Assembly (NCBI GenBank): GCA_947499005.1
Contig: CANMML010000025.1
Span: forward strand, 1-57,395
Direction: 5' to 3'
Source of the DNA: an uncultured Aquimarina sp.
Lineage (GTDB): Bacteria > Bacteroidota > Bacteroidia > Flavobacteriales > Flavobacteriaceae
Length of the DNA: 57,395 nt
Made by a program: the position numbers and the translations under genes. The notes below the pieces were generated by a model. The model saw only the letters and a list, made by a program, of their open reading frames with translations, was not told where the DNA came from and did not search any database. Shown here one piece after another: positions 1 to 9,231 of the stretch; positions within the stretch are counted from its first letter, which is position 1; the number at the start of each line of letters is the position of its first letter.

Positions 1-76
1 ATCCTTTAAATCTTCAAAATATCTCGTCTGCAATTTTTAACTGAAAGTTAAAAAAATATTTGTGTCCAGACGGTAG
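1..76. repeat. Left copy of terminal inverted repeat
   Basis: The first 76 bases are the exact reverse complement of the last bases of the window (57319-57394, with one more base at the end). The match stops abruptly at CCAGACGGTAG, after which the two ends differ. Here it cuts into susD; at the right end it cuts into a group II intron-like repeat. This looks like the tip of one mobile element present at both loci, where the assembly stopped. No transposase is visible, so the family cannot be named. Confidence 0.85.
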
Positions 77-534
77 CTCAAAAATAGGGCTTGTCCTACT
101 ACATCATCTACATCTTCAACACTATAATCTGCTCCAACCAGCTGTTGATTGGAACGCATTAATGCTTCATTACTTAGCACAAAATTACAAGCTCCAATTC
201 CGTTATAACATGAGGTCCAATATTGTGCAATCGGATTACTTTGAGGAGTAAACTCGAATCTATTGAATGGTGCAAAATTTGGGTCTCCACCAGACTCCAT
301 TTCATCGGACATAGCATCTGGAAAGATATACCCGAAACGCTGATACAATCCAGCGGTTTGTAATTGCGCATAACATCCATTGGCTGCCCCTTCTATTTGA
401 TCTAATGATTGAAAAAAGTTATCTAAACTAGGGTCATTGTTATTTTCCACATCTACATCATCATCACAGCTACCTACAAATGCAATGAGTATGATAGATG
501 ATACTATCCCTAATATTTTTGTATATGTTTTCAT
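37..534 (-). pseudogene. susD: SusD/RagB-family lipoprotein, truncated
   Basis: This is the N-terminal part of a SusD-like outer-membrane lipoprotein, which captures glycans together with SusC. The start at 534 (MKTYTKILGI) gives a lipoprotein signal ending in VGSC; an upstream in-frame ATG at 567 lies inside susC and is unlikely. The family pattern is seen in the ENNNDPSLDNFF region and the Gly-Cys-Tyr helix (AANGCYAQL). About 150 native residues remain, against roughly 500 in the family. After VVGQALFL the frame enters the terminal repeat (1-76), adds about 12 foreign residues and stops at 37. The gene follows susC with a 10-base gap, the usual co-transcribed pair. Either an insertion element has split it or the contig ends inside such an element; the rest of the gene is not in the window. 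Confidence 0.9.
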
Positions 535-544
535 GTGTATTTTA

Positions 545-3500
545 TTAAAATTGTATTTGTAGTCCACTTAAAAATGTAATCGGTCTTGGCGCTGCACTTC
601 GGTCAATACCAATTCCTATTTGAGTTCCTTGAGCTCCATAGAAAGGTGCTATTTCAGGATCAAAACCAGAGTAATCTGTAAAAGTCAATAAATTTTGAGC
701 TTGCATATATAAGCGTACTTTCTTTAATGAGCCTTTTAACACTTTACCTGTAATACTGCTAGGTAAAGTATATCCAAATGTGATATTCTTTAATCTTAAA
801 TAAGAAGCATCCTCTATGTATCTAGATGAGATCGCATTGTTATTATTCGCTCCAAATCTAAATCTTGGAATGTCTGTGATATCTCCTGGATTCTGCCAAC
901 GATTCAACACTTCGGTTCCATGGTTTAATACATTTTGTTGTGCTTGTAAAAAGAAAATATTACTATTAAATGCATCAACGCCATGTACTCCATTAAATAA
1001 CATACTAAGATCAAAACCTTTGTACTCTCCTCTTAAATTAAAACTATACGTTAAATCGGGATTTGGATTACCTATAACAGTACGATCATCATTATTAATT
1101 CTACCATCTCCATTGATATCTCGAAATCTAGCATCTCCTCCTCTTGGCAATTGACCTGCATCTGTATTTGGTAATTGCTGTGCTGCTTCTTGATCTGTTG
1201 CATAAACTCCTTCAAAATCGAATCCAAAAAAGTGATATAAAGGTTCTCCTGCTGCTAACCTGTTTAAAGGGGCATCGAAAGGAGGGTCTAGTTGTGCAAA
1301 AAATAATTCTTCTGTTCTTTCACTAATTGATTCGACATCTGTTTTTGCTACAGAGACATTTCCCCAAAAGTTCCATTTAAAATCTCCTATATAGTCATTG
1401 TAACCTAAAGTGATTTCATATCCTTTAACCGAAGCATCTGCTACATTTCTAAATGAAGTAGCTCCGGTATCTACATTCCCTGCTACACCAGACGATGGAG
1501 ACTGAAATTCCCCAACCAAAAGCCCCTCACTATCATTAATAAAATAATCGAACCCTAACATTACTTGGTCATTCAAAAATCCTATATCAAAACCATAATT
1601 CTGTTTCGTTTGAAGTTCCCAAGCCTTATCTGGATTTGGAAAACTGATAGGAGCAAATCCTGCCTCCACTTCACCATTTACAGGATAAAACAAACGTCCT
1701 GTAATAGCGGATTGAAAATCATTTACATTTCGATTACGACGATCATCGGCATTGTTACCCGTTTGCCCTATACTAGCTCTTACTTTAAAATTGTTTATAA
1801 AATCAACATCAAAAAATGATTCGTTTGAGATGTTCCAACCTACAGATGCAGATGAAAACCAGCGCTCTTGATTATCTCCTGGGAAACGAGATGATTTATC
1901 TCTTCTTGCAGAAAACTGAGCACTGTAACGATTATCAAAATCATAGCTCAATAACCCCAAATAAGAAATTAATTCTTCGTCTACTGTAAACCCATTTGTT
2001 TCAGCTAACGTAAATGATGTTATATCAGGAGAAATTCTATTTTGCTCCGATGTATTTGTGATTTCTATTTTTCTATTCAAACGCTCACTAACCAATGATG
2101 CATTTATACTATGACTACCAAATTTCTTGTCATAATTAAGTGTATGTGTAAATGTATTACTGTAGTCATTTACTCTATTTTTTATCACAAAATTGTCGGG
2201 ATTGGCAAAATCACCACCTTCTTCTTGAAAAGCACGTCTAAAATTATCTTGTAACTCTATAAAACCATTTAAACTATATTGTGATCTAAAGCTTAAACCT
2301 TTAAACAACTTAACTTTAGCATAAACACTACCTAATAAGTTACCTCTTCTTCTTAAATTATCTTGAGTTGCTTGTATACGAATTTGATTACGCGAATCAT
2401 TAACATCTAAACCAGTACTATGACCTGCAAAACCTCCTTCTGGCCCTCTAACGGGAATATAAGGTGCTGAACCTAAAATATTAAATAACGGATCTCTACC
2501 TCCATCGATTTCTGGAACAATAGTTTCGTTATAACCAATCCCTAGGGTTTGACCAAAATCTAAGAAATCATTGATTTTAGTATCTGTATTAATATTTAAT
2601 GTATATCTCTTAAAATTTGTTTCAATATAAATACCATCTTGATTTAAATGAGAGAACGCAATATTGTACTTGAATTTGTCTGAACCTCCATTTATACCTG
2701 CACTAATATTAGTAATCGGAGCATTACTTCTAAAAAATTCATCTTGCCAATCTGTATCTACTCCATTTCCGTCAAATGAAGGATCGTCATTAATCCTACC
2801 TATTGGATCATCAAGACCTCCTTGTTGGCCTACTGTTGCATTCAACTCTCTTAAATACTGTATATATTGCTCTGTATTTAACAAATCGTAGCGCTCATTA
2901 AAGTTTTGAAATCCTGTAGAAATTTCAAAATTGAACTTAGCGTCTCCTATTTTTCCTTTTTTGGTTGTAATTATAATCACCCCATTAGCTCCCCTAGAAC
3001 CATATATGGCAGTAGATGAAGCATCTTTTAACACTTCTATTTTCTCAATATTGGCTGGATTAATACTGTTAAGGTCTTCTGCAAAAACCCCATCTACTAC
3101 ATATAATGGATTGGAATTATTGAAAGTTGCTATTCCACGAATCGTTACTTGGGTTTGCGAACCAGGAGATCCTCCATTTGTTACTTGAACTCCTGCTGCC
3201 CTCCCTTGTAGAGCTTGTCCAATATCTGTATTAGGAAATTCAGATAATTCTTCTGACTTAACGACCGCTACAGATGTATTGATTTGTTTTCCATAATTTA
3301 CAATTACAACTTCATCAAGATTATTTTCATCTTCTAAAAGCTCTAGGTCAATTGTTTTTTGATCTGCAAAAACAATTTCCTTGGTAATGTAACCAACATA
3401 GGAATACACTATAGTAGCTCCTATTTCTACTTTATCTAGGGTATAATTCCCTTCAAAATCAGTTACTGTACCTATAGCTGTCCCTTTTATTAAAATAGAA

Positions 3501-3613
3501 ACTCCTGGTAATTCTTCTCCTTGCGAAGAGGTAACCTTACCCTTTATTGTTTGCGCATGGAATTGGAATCCAATGAACAAACACAATAATTGCAAAATAA
3601 ATTTCAACTTCAT
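545..3613 (-). CDS. susC: SusC/RagA-family TonB-dependent outer-membrane receptor
   Basis: This is the TonB-dependent porin that imports oligosaccharides captured by SusD. Residues 1-20 are a signal peptide ending FQFHAQ. Residues 22-97 form a carboxypeptidase-D-like beta-sandwich (IKGKVTSSQGEELPGVSI). Residues about 110-220 form the plug, with the SusC signatures LQGRAAGVQV, YVVDGV and IEVLKDASSTAIYGSRGANG. The remainder is a beta-barrel ending in the aromatic residue of LQIQF, as expected for outer-membrane insertion. At 1022 residues the length is normal. It lies directly upstream of susD and is convergent in role with the HTCS encoded upstream (3857-7969), which probably controls it. The 243 bp between the two genes should hold its promoter; no clear operator is visible. 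Confidence 0.97.
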   Translation of the reverse strand: MKLKFILQLLCLFIGFQFHAQTIKGKVTSSQGEELPGVSILIKGTAIGTVTDFEGNYTLDKVEIGATIVYSYVGYITKEIVFADQKTIDLELLEDENNLDEVVIVNYGKQINTSVAVVKSEELSEFPNTDIGQALQGRAAGVQVTNGGSPGSQTQVTIRGIATFNNSNPLYVVDGVFAEDLNSINPANIEKIEVLKDASSTAIYGSRGANGVIIITTKKGKIGDAKFNFEISTGFQNFNERYDLLNTEQYIQYLRELNATVGQQGGLDDPIGRINDDPSFDGNGVDTDWQDEFFRSNAPITNISAGINGGSDKFKYNIAFSHLNQDGIYIETNFKRYTLNINTDTKINDFLDFGQTLGIGYNETIVPEIDGGRDPLFNILGSAPYIPVRGPEGGFAGHSTGLDVNDSRNQIRIQATQDNLRRRGNLLGSVYAKVKLFKGLSFRSQYSLNGFIELQDNFRRAFQEEGGDFANPDNFVIKNRVNDYSNTFTHTLNYDKKFGSHSINASLVSERLNRKIEITNTSEQNRISPDITSFTLAETNGFTVDEELISYLGLLSYDFDNRYSAQFSARRDKSSRFPGDNQERWFSSASVGWNISNESFFDVDFINNFKVRASIGQTGNNADDRRNRNVNDFQSAITGRLFYPVNGEVEAGFAPISFPNPDKAWELQTKQNYGFDIGFLNDQVMLGFDYFINDSEGLLVGEFQSPSSGVAGNVDTGATSFRNVADASVKGYEITLGYNDYIGDFKWNFWGNVSVAKTDVESISERTEELFFAQLDPPFDAPLNRLAAGEPLYHFFGFDFEGVYATDQEAAQQLPNTDAGQLPRGGDARFRDINGDGRINNDDRTVIGNPNPDLTYSFNLRGEYKGFDLSMLFNGVHGVDAFNSNIFFLQAQQNVLNHGTEVLNRWQNPGDITDIPRFRFGANNNNAISSRYIEDASYLRLKNITFGYTLPSSITGKVLKGSLKKVRLYMQAQNLLTFTDYSGFDPEIAPFYGAQGTQIGIGIDRSAAPRPITFLSGLQIQF

Positions 3614-3856
3614 TCTTTTTAGTTTAGACTAGCTTTTTGTAATAAATCAACTATCTCTGATTCAAAAAACTAATGATTATGGTATCATGTCTCAACAAAA
3701 TTATTCAATCGTTGTAGCTATACGTAAGACAGATGATGCAATAACAATTAACAATGTTGCATTCTAGTCTTAAGTACTGAAAACAAAAGGAGAAAGTAAT
3801 TTGTAATACACGAATCGTGTCTAGTCATGAAACATTTGATACATATCAAATAACCC

Positions 3857-6800
3857 CTATTTGATGTTTCTTGGTAGTTCTCCGTACTGTTTTTTATAAC
3901 ATCGTGTAAAATATGATGCAGAAAGAAAGCCTACCTTGAATGCGACTTCGCTGACATTCATATTTTTGTCTTTATTGAGGTGCATTCTTGCTTTCTCTAG
4001 TCGAATACGTCTTATAAATTCATTCGGAGATAAACCTGTAAGTGCTTTTATTTTTCTATACATCTGACTACGACTTAGGAATAAACTAGAGGATAAATTT
4101 TCTACATTCAAATCGGTGTTTTCAATATTCTCTTGTATATAGTCTACTACCTTCTGAACAAAATCATTATCGATATTTGAAACGCTTTTTTCTTCTTTAA
4201 CTGTTAATGGGTTTTCTGAAAATCGCTCATATAGTTTTTGCCTTGACTTCAATAATCTATTAATTATAGCCTTAAGCTCTTCTACCTCGAAGGGTTTGAT
4301 CAAATAAGCTTCTGCTCCAACATCAATTCCTCGAACACGGTCTTCTAGTAAGTCTTTTGAAGTTAACATTACTATAGGGATGTGGCTAGTCTTTACATCT
4401 GCTTTCACCTTTTCACAAAACTCAATACCATCCATTATTGGCATGATAACATCCGAAATAATAACATCTGGTAAAAATTCCATTGCTCTTAACCAGGCTT
4501 CTTGTCCATCATAAGCAACTATAAGTTCATAATCATCTTTTAATACAGATGCCAAATAATCTTGTAGATCAACATTATCTTCGGCTATCAGAATCTTTTT
4601 CTTTTCTTTCTTTTCTGCTAGAATTTCTTCTATCTGATACAGTTTAGCTTCCCTATTTAATTGGGCATTTTCAAACTCAACAATTTCTTCTGTACTTTCC
4701 GCTATTGAGGTTTCATAAAACTGTTTGCCATATGGGATATTAATAATAAAGGTAGACCCTTCTCCTATCTCACTTTCAACCTCGATACTACCTCTATGCA
4801 ATTCGATAAAACTTTTTACCATTTCAAGTCCAATACCTGTACTTCCATAATATGTCTTATTCAATTGACTGATCTGATAAAACCTTTTAAAAATTCGTTT
4901 GTATTCTTTTTGATCAATACCTGGACCGCTATCCTTTACACTAATTTGAAAAACAGGAACATTTTCTTTTTCATTAACAAGAGGCAATACTGCTTTCTTA
5001 TTCGTATCAATTCTAACTGTAATTTTCCCTCCATTAGGAGTCACTTTAAAAGCATTTGATAATAAATTGAAAAGAATCTTATCAAGCATACTTTGATCTG
5101 CCCAAACTTCTTCATTATTCTTATTTGTTTTAATATCCAATGTAATTTCACGACGCTTACACTCTTCTTTAAAAAAACTTAGAATACTTTTTGTTTGATG
5201 TATGAGATCAAAAGGAGTGACATTTAATTGCAATTTATCGGATTGCAATTTTCTAAAATCCATTAACTCATTAATCAATCTTGATAATCGCTCTGCATTT
5301 TTATAGATAATTTGATGCTTCTGACGAACCCCCTTTTCTAATGTATTTTGTTCTAATGCTAATAAATCTTTAATAGGGTTAATAATTAAAGTCAATGGCG
5401 TTCTAAACTCATGCGATATATTTGTAAAGAACTGAAGCTGTTGTTTTTGCAAATCATCCTCTTGCTTTCGCTTCATTCGCTCTAATCGCAATGTATTTTG
5501 TTCATTGACTCTTTTCAAATAAAAATATATTACTGATATGATAGCCCCTATGAAACATAAACCAAAAAGAATATAAGCTATAGTCGTTTTCCACCAAGGA
5601 GGAGAAACTTCGATTAATAATTGTTTCGAGGTTTCATTCCACATCCCGTCATTATTTGCCACCTTCAATTTGAAGACATACTCCCCAGGAGATAGATTGG
5701 TATATGTTGCACTTTTTTTATTTCCAACGTAATTCCAATCTGTTTCAAAACCTTCTAAATAATATGCGTACTTATTTTTTTCTGGGCGGGTGTAACTAAT
5801 AGATTCATAATCTATCGTTACCACAGACTGATTATAATCTAATGTTATTGATTCTGTATCATTGACAACATACTTTAAAACGCCTGTAGCATCTCCAGCG
5901 GTTACTGGATTATTAAAGATTTTTATTTCTTTTAAAAAAGGCTCTGCAGGATATTCGTTGTAGGAGATTTCATTAGTATCAATATAATTTATTCCTTTAC
6001 TTGTTCCTAAGAATATATTACTATGATTATCAAATAAGATGGCATCATCCGTAAAATAGTTATTTAATAACCCATCATCTTTTGTGAAATTATTTACCTC
6101 TCCTGAATCTAAATTTATTTTAAATACTCCTGCTTTTCCACAAACCCACAATTCATTCTTCTTAGTTTCGGTGATAGCATTAACAAATGACTGTTTAAAA
6201 TTATCTATTTCTAATCGTGTAAAGTTATCTTTCGAATTTTCATAATAAAACAAGCCACCTCCATTACTACAAAACCAAATTCGTCCATCTAAAGTCTGAT
6301 TAATGGATAAAATTTGTTTCGAACTTGGATGCCCCCCAAATGATGAAGCAATTTTATTACTCATATTATTTACAACATATTCCCCATCTGTTTTAAATAT
6401 TTTAAAAAGCCCATTGGTCGTTCCTACCCAAACATTTCCATAACTATCGGAAAATACATCTTTAACATCCTTATTAACAAGCCCCGTAGTCATAAAATCT
6501 TTTGTTTTAAGCTGCTTAAACTTCTTGTCTTCTGAGTTAAAAACATAAACTCCCTGCAAAAACGAACCTGTCCAAATATTACCTAAAGCATCTTCTGTAA
6601 AACATCTCAGTTTATTTGTTTGCAACCCATTATTTGTACTCTCAATAGTATAATTCATAAAAGAGTTACTTCCTTTTTCCAAGAAAAAAATACCATTACC
6701 CCAAGTAGCAATCCAAACATTCTGCTTACTATCAATAAAAATATCTTCTATATAAATCCCTTTTTTCAATCCTTTTATTGGGCTCTCTGGACGATTATTT

Positions 6801-7969
6801 ATATGAATTATATTATTGTCTTTAGGATTAAAAATGTCAACCCCATCACCTACAGCAACCCATAACTTCCCATCTGACGCCTTTGCAAGTGCTTTTACAT
6901 CATACCCTTGTAAACCGTAACCTCCATTATTAGAAGCTACAATAGATTTAAATTTATTCTGATGTTTATCAAACACACTGATTCCATCATTGTAATATCC
7001 TAACCAAAGACGACTTTCATTATCCATAAAAATGGACCATACAGAATCGGAGGTAATACTTTTAAAATCATTTGCGTCGGCTCTATAAGTGTGTACCTCT
7101 TCCCCCTTACTATTTAAAACTGTAATACCTTCATTTTCAAAACCAACAAAAACATGTCCCAAACCACCAGTTAATGACAAAATACGCTTATCACTATTAC
7201 CCATTTTATCGAAAGACAGAATCGCTTTTTTTAGATTTGCTCTATATAAACCATTCTTTATAGTCCCTATCCATAATTGCTCTAGATGATCTATATAAAG
7301 TTTTGTTGTGTGTATTGTCGAACCATTAATATCTAAGTGATGTATTTCTTGATTTTCATCTCCATGCTTGATCATCTTAACACCTATATCTGTACTTAAA
7401 AAAACATCTCCTTTAGATGAAAATTTAATATCATTTATCAGCATACCTCTTAAAGCTTCTAAAGACTTATGGAAAGGTGTAATCCTCATTGAATTCAAAT
7501 CAATTTGTTTTACGCCTTCAGCATAAGTACCTATTAAGAGTTGATCATTCAATTGTCCAAAACAAGAAATATGTATGTATTCGAAATTATCTCCTTTGGG
7601 ATTTTTAAGTCTGGTAAACGAATTTAATTTATCATTATAATAGCACAATCCCGCATCGGTACCAATCCATAAACGCCCATTAGAATCTACAAATAGGGCA
7701 TTGATTTTATTACTATTAATAGTACTCTCATTGTTAAAATCATGTGTAAAAAAGTCATATGAAAGACCGTTAAATCGCAACAATCCAGAACCCTGAGTTC
7801 CAATCCAAATGAATCCATCATTTGTTTTTGTTATTGCAGTAACTGGCCGCAACGATAATGCTCCTTCAAGAGCTTGAAATTCCATCTTAGAGATTCCTTC
7901 CTGTGCTAATGCTACGCAAAAAAACAATGGGGTTATAAGTGCTAAAAAGCTAAGTTTAATCTTATTCAT
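3857..7969 (-). CDS. Hybrid two-component system sensor/regulator (HTCS)
   Basis: This single-protein sensor kinase plus response regulator switches on polysaccharide utilisation genes when a glycan fragment binds its periplasmic side. The start at 7969 (MNKIKLSFLALI) places the signal peptide at the N-terminus; the longer ORF from 7999 would bury it. Domains in order: about twelve propeller repeats (GLLRFNG, WIGTDAGL, VWVGTTNGLF types), a Y_Y_Y domain (YLEGFETDWNYVG), a transmembrane helix near residue 805, a histidine kinase with HEFRTPLTL near 850, an ATPase with DSGPGID and STGIGLEMVKSF, a receiver (LIAEDN, DVIISDVIMPIMDG, phospho-acceptor Asp in SDVIMP), and a C-terminal AraC helix-turn-helix from about 1280 (EVAFKVGFLSASYFTRCYKKQYG). 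All catalytic motifs are intact. It lies between susC and the divergent PKD/GH3/GH16 genes, so it most likely regulates this locus. Confidence 0.97.
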   Translation of the reverse strand: MNKIKLSFLALITPLFFCVALAQEGISKMEFQALEGALSLRPVTAITKTNDGFIWIGTQGSGLLRFNGLSYDFFTHDFNNESTINSNKINALFVDSNGRLWIGTDAGLCYYNDKLNSFTRLKNPKGDNFEYIHISCFGQLNDQLLIGTYAEGVKQIDLNSMRITPFHKSLEALRGMLINDIKFSSKGDVFLSTDIGVKMIKHGDENQEIHHLDINGSTIHTTKLYIDHLEQLWIGTIKNGLYRANLKKAILSFDKMGNSDKRILSLTGGLGHVFVGFENEGITVLNSKGEEVHTYRADANDFKSITSDSVWSIFMDNESRLWLGYYNDGISVFDKHQNKFKSIVASNNGGYGLQGYDVKALAKASDGKLWVAVGDGVDIFNPKDNNIIHINNRPESPIKGLKKGIYIEDIFIDSKQNVWIATWGNGIFFLEKGSNSFMNYTIESTNNGLQTNKLRCFTEDALGNIWTGSFLQGVYVFNSEDKKFKQLKTKDFMTTGLVNKDVKDVFSDSYGNVWVGTTNGLFKIFKTDGEYVVNNMSNKIASSFGGHPSSKQILSINQTLDGRIWFCSNGGGLFYYENSKDNFTRLEIDNFKQSFVNAITETKKNELWVCGKAGVFKINLDSGEVNNFTKDDGLLNNYFTDDAILFDNHSNIFLGTSKGINYIDTNEISYNEYPAEPFLKEIKIFNNPVTAGDATGVLKYVVNDTESITLDYNQSVVTIDYESISYTRPEKNKYAYYLEGFETDWNYVGNKKSATYTNLSPGEYVFKLKVANNDGMWNETSKQLLIEVSPPWWKTTIAYILFGLCFIGAIISVIYFYLKRVNEQNTLRLERMKRKQEDDLQKQQLQFFTNISHEFRTPLTLIINPIKDLLALEQNTLEKGVRQKHQIIYKNAERLSRLINELMDFRKLQSDKLQLNVTPFDLIHQTKSILSFFKEECKRREITLDIKTNKNNEEVWADQSMLDKILFNLLSNAFKVTPNGGKITVRIDTNKKAVLPLVNEKENVPVFQISVKDSGPGIDQKEYKRIFKRFYQISQLNKTYYGSTGIGLEMVKSFIELHRGSIEVESEIGEGSTFIINIPYGKQFYETSIAESTEEIVEFENAQLNREAKLYQIEEILAEKKEKKKILIAEDNVDLQDYLASVLKDDYELIVAYDGQEAWLRAMEFLPDVIISDVIMPIMDGIEFCEKVKADVKTSHIPIVMLTSKDLLEDRVRGIDVGAEAYLIKPFEVEELKAIINRLLKSRQKLYERFSENPLTVKEEKSVSNIDNDFVQKVVDYIQENIENTDLNVENLSSSLFLSRSQMYRKIKALTGLSPNEFIRRIRLEKARMHLNKDKNMNVSEVAFKVGFLSASYFTRCYKKQYGELPRNIK

Positions 7970-8186
7970 AGAGCAATTTATTAGGGGATTTATACCCATA
8001 AAAAATGGGGTTTTATTACTTATTCAATATCCAAAAACACTAAATGCTGCAATGAAATGTTTGAAGCATTTCGTATTTCAAATGTTGCAAAGTATAAATG
8101 TGAGGGAAGCAAAGCCCTAAAACTTAATTCCTTAGTCTTAAATTTATGAAATATTAAAGTTTTAGCTCTAATTAAACGTATTTACT

Positions 8187-9035
8187 ATGAAGTACTTATT
8201 TACAATTATTATAACTCTATTATTACTTTCCTGTTCTGATGATGAATTCAATGTTCAATTAGTCGAGGGGGCTGCCCCTACAGAAGTAAAAGCACAATTA
8301 CAAATTAATGGTAATAATCCTTGGAGTGTTACCGTAATGCCCGAAGCTATTGGAGCAACGGCTTTCGAAGTACGTTTTGGGGTTCCAAATGAAACTCCAC
8401 AACTTATTGGGATAGAAAAAACCCTTTCTTTTACATATCCAGATAATGGAGAATACACTGTTACTATAACTGCTATTGGTGGAAATAACACAACTGCAAG
8501 TGAACAGTTCCCTGTAGAACAAGATATCCAATGTGCTCCTATATTAGTACCAGCTATAAGCTTTGAAAACAATGAAGACTTCTTTTCATTTAACGGAGTA
8601 ACTGTTGGTATTGTAGCGAATCCCGATGTATCTGGCGCTAACCCTAATGCAAGTAATGTGTTAGAAGTGGTTAATTCTGGTGCTGACTTCGAAGGCTTTG
8701 GTACTGGTTTATCTTCTCCTGCTAGTTTTAGTAGTGATGATAAAAAAGTAATGATGAAAGTATGGTCTACATCGGCTGTTGATGTACGTCTTATTTTCCA
8801 AGGAGGAGTCGATGGGGCACGTGCCGTAGAAGGAAATACAACACATGCTGGATCTGGTTGGGAAGTAATTACTTTTGACTACCAGAATGCGACAAAAGCT
8901 TTTGTTGACGGTGCTACTGATAATTTCGAATCATTTGTCCCAACAGGAATGTACGGTGAAATTGTAATGTTCATTGAACCAGGAAAAACTACTTCTGGTA
9001 CTTTTTATATCGATGACATCGGAAGTTGCGAATAG
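8187..9035 (+). CDS. PKD-domain surface lipoprotein, probable glycan-binding protein
   Basis: This is a 282-residue lipoprotein with signal MKYLFTIIITLLLLSC followed by acidic SDDE, a pattern typical of surface-exposed Bacteroidota lipoproteins. Residues about 35-110 look like a PKD/Ig fold (FTYPDNGEYTVTITAIGG). Residues 120-282 form a jelly-roll, carbohydrate-binding-like module (VLEVVNSGADFEGFGTGL, GSGWEVITFDYQNATK, GTFYIDDIGSC). Proteins of this layout occur in laminarin and other beta-glucan loci, where they help SusD hold the glycan. It is encoded on the opposite strand from SusC/HTCS, just upstream of GH3, and is followed by its own terminator, so it may be transcribed separately. The binding role is inferred from context; the ligand is unknown. 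Confidence 0.75.
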   Translation: MKYLFTIIITLLLLSCSDDEFNVQLVEGAAPTEVKAQLQINGNNPWSVTVMPEAIGATAFEVRFGVPNETPQLIGIEKTLSFTYPDNGEYTVTITAIGGNNTTASEQFPVEQDIQCAPILVPAISFENNEDFFSFNGVTVGIVANPDVSGANPNASNVLEVVNSGADFEGFGTGLSSPASFSSDDKKVMMKVWSTSAVDVRLIFQGGVDGARAVEGNTTHAGSGWEVITFDYQNATKAFVDGATDNFESFVPTGMYGEIVMFIEPGKTTSGTFYIDDIGSCE

Positions 9036-9062
9036 TAATCATTCATGTAGTTTATTGATTTT

Positions 9063-9119
9063 GAACCCTGACCTCATTCTTATTACCTTACATACACTTC
9101 ACTGTCAGGGTTCTTTTTT
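9063..9119 (+). terminator. Rho-independent terminator after the PKD lipoprotein
   Basis: A 10-bp perfect stem, GAACCCTGAC (9063-9072) with GTCAGGGTTC (9104-9113), has a long 31-base loop and is followed by TTTTTT. Confidence 0.7.
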
Positions 9120-9174
9120 GTAAACAACTATTATGACTATATAATATCATCAACCCCAAAAACATTAGCATACA

Positions 9175-9215
9175 TTGAGGCAAGCCTCAAAAGAATATAT
9201 CTCACACGATGTGAG
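9175..9215. promoter_or_regulatory. Two adjacent short palindromes upstream of GH3
   Basis: TTGAGGCAAGCCTCAA (9175-9190) and CTCACACGATGTGAG (9201-9215) are perfect inverted repeats 10 bases apart, 17-57 bases before the GH3 start. They could be a regulator-binding site or a leader hairpin. Nothing links them to a particular regulator. Confidence 0.4.
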
Positions 9216-9231
9216 GTTAAAGATTTATTTT

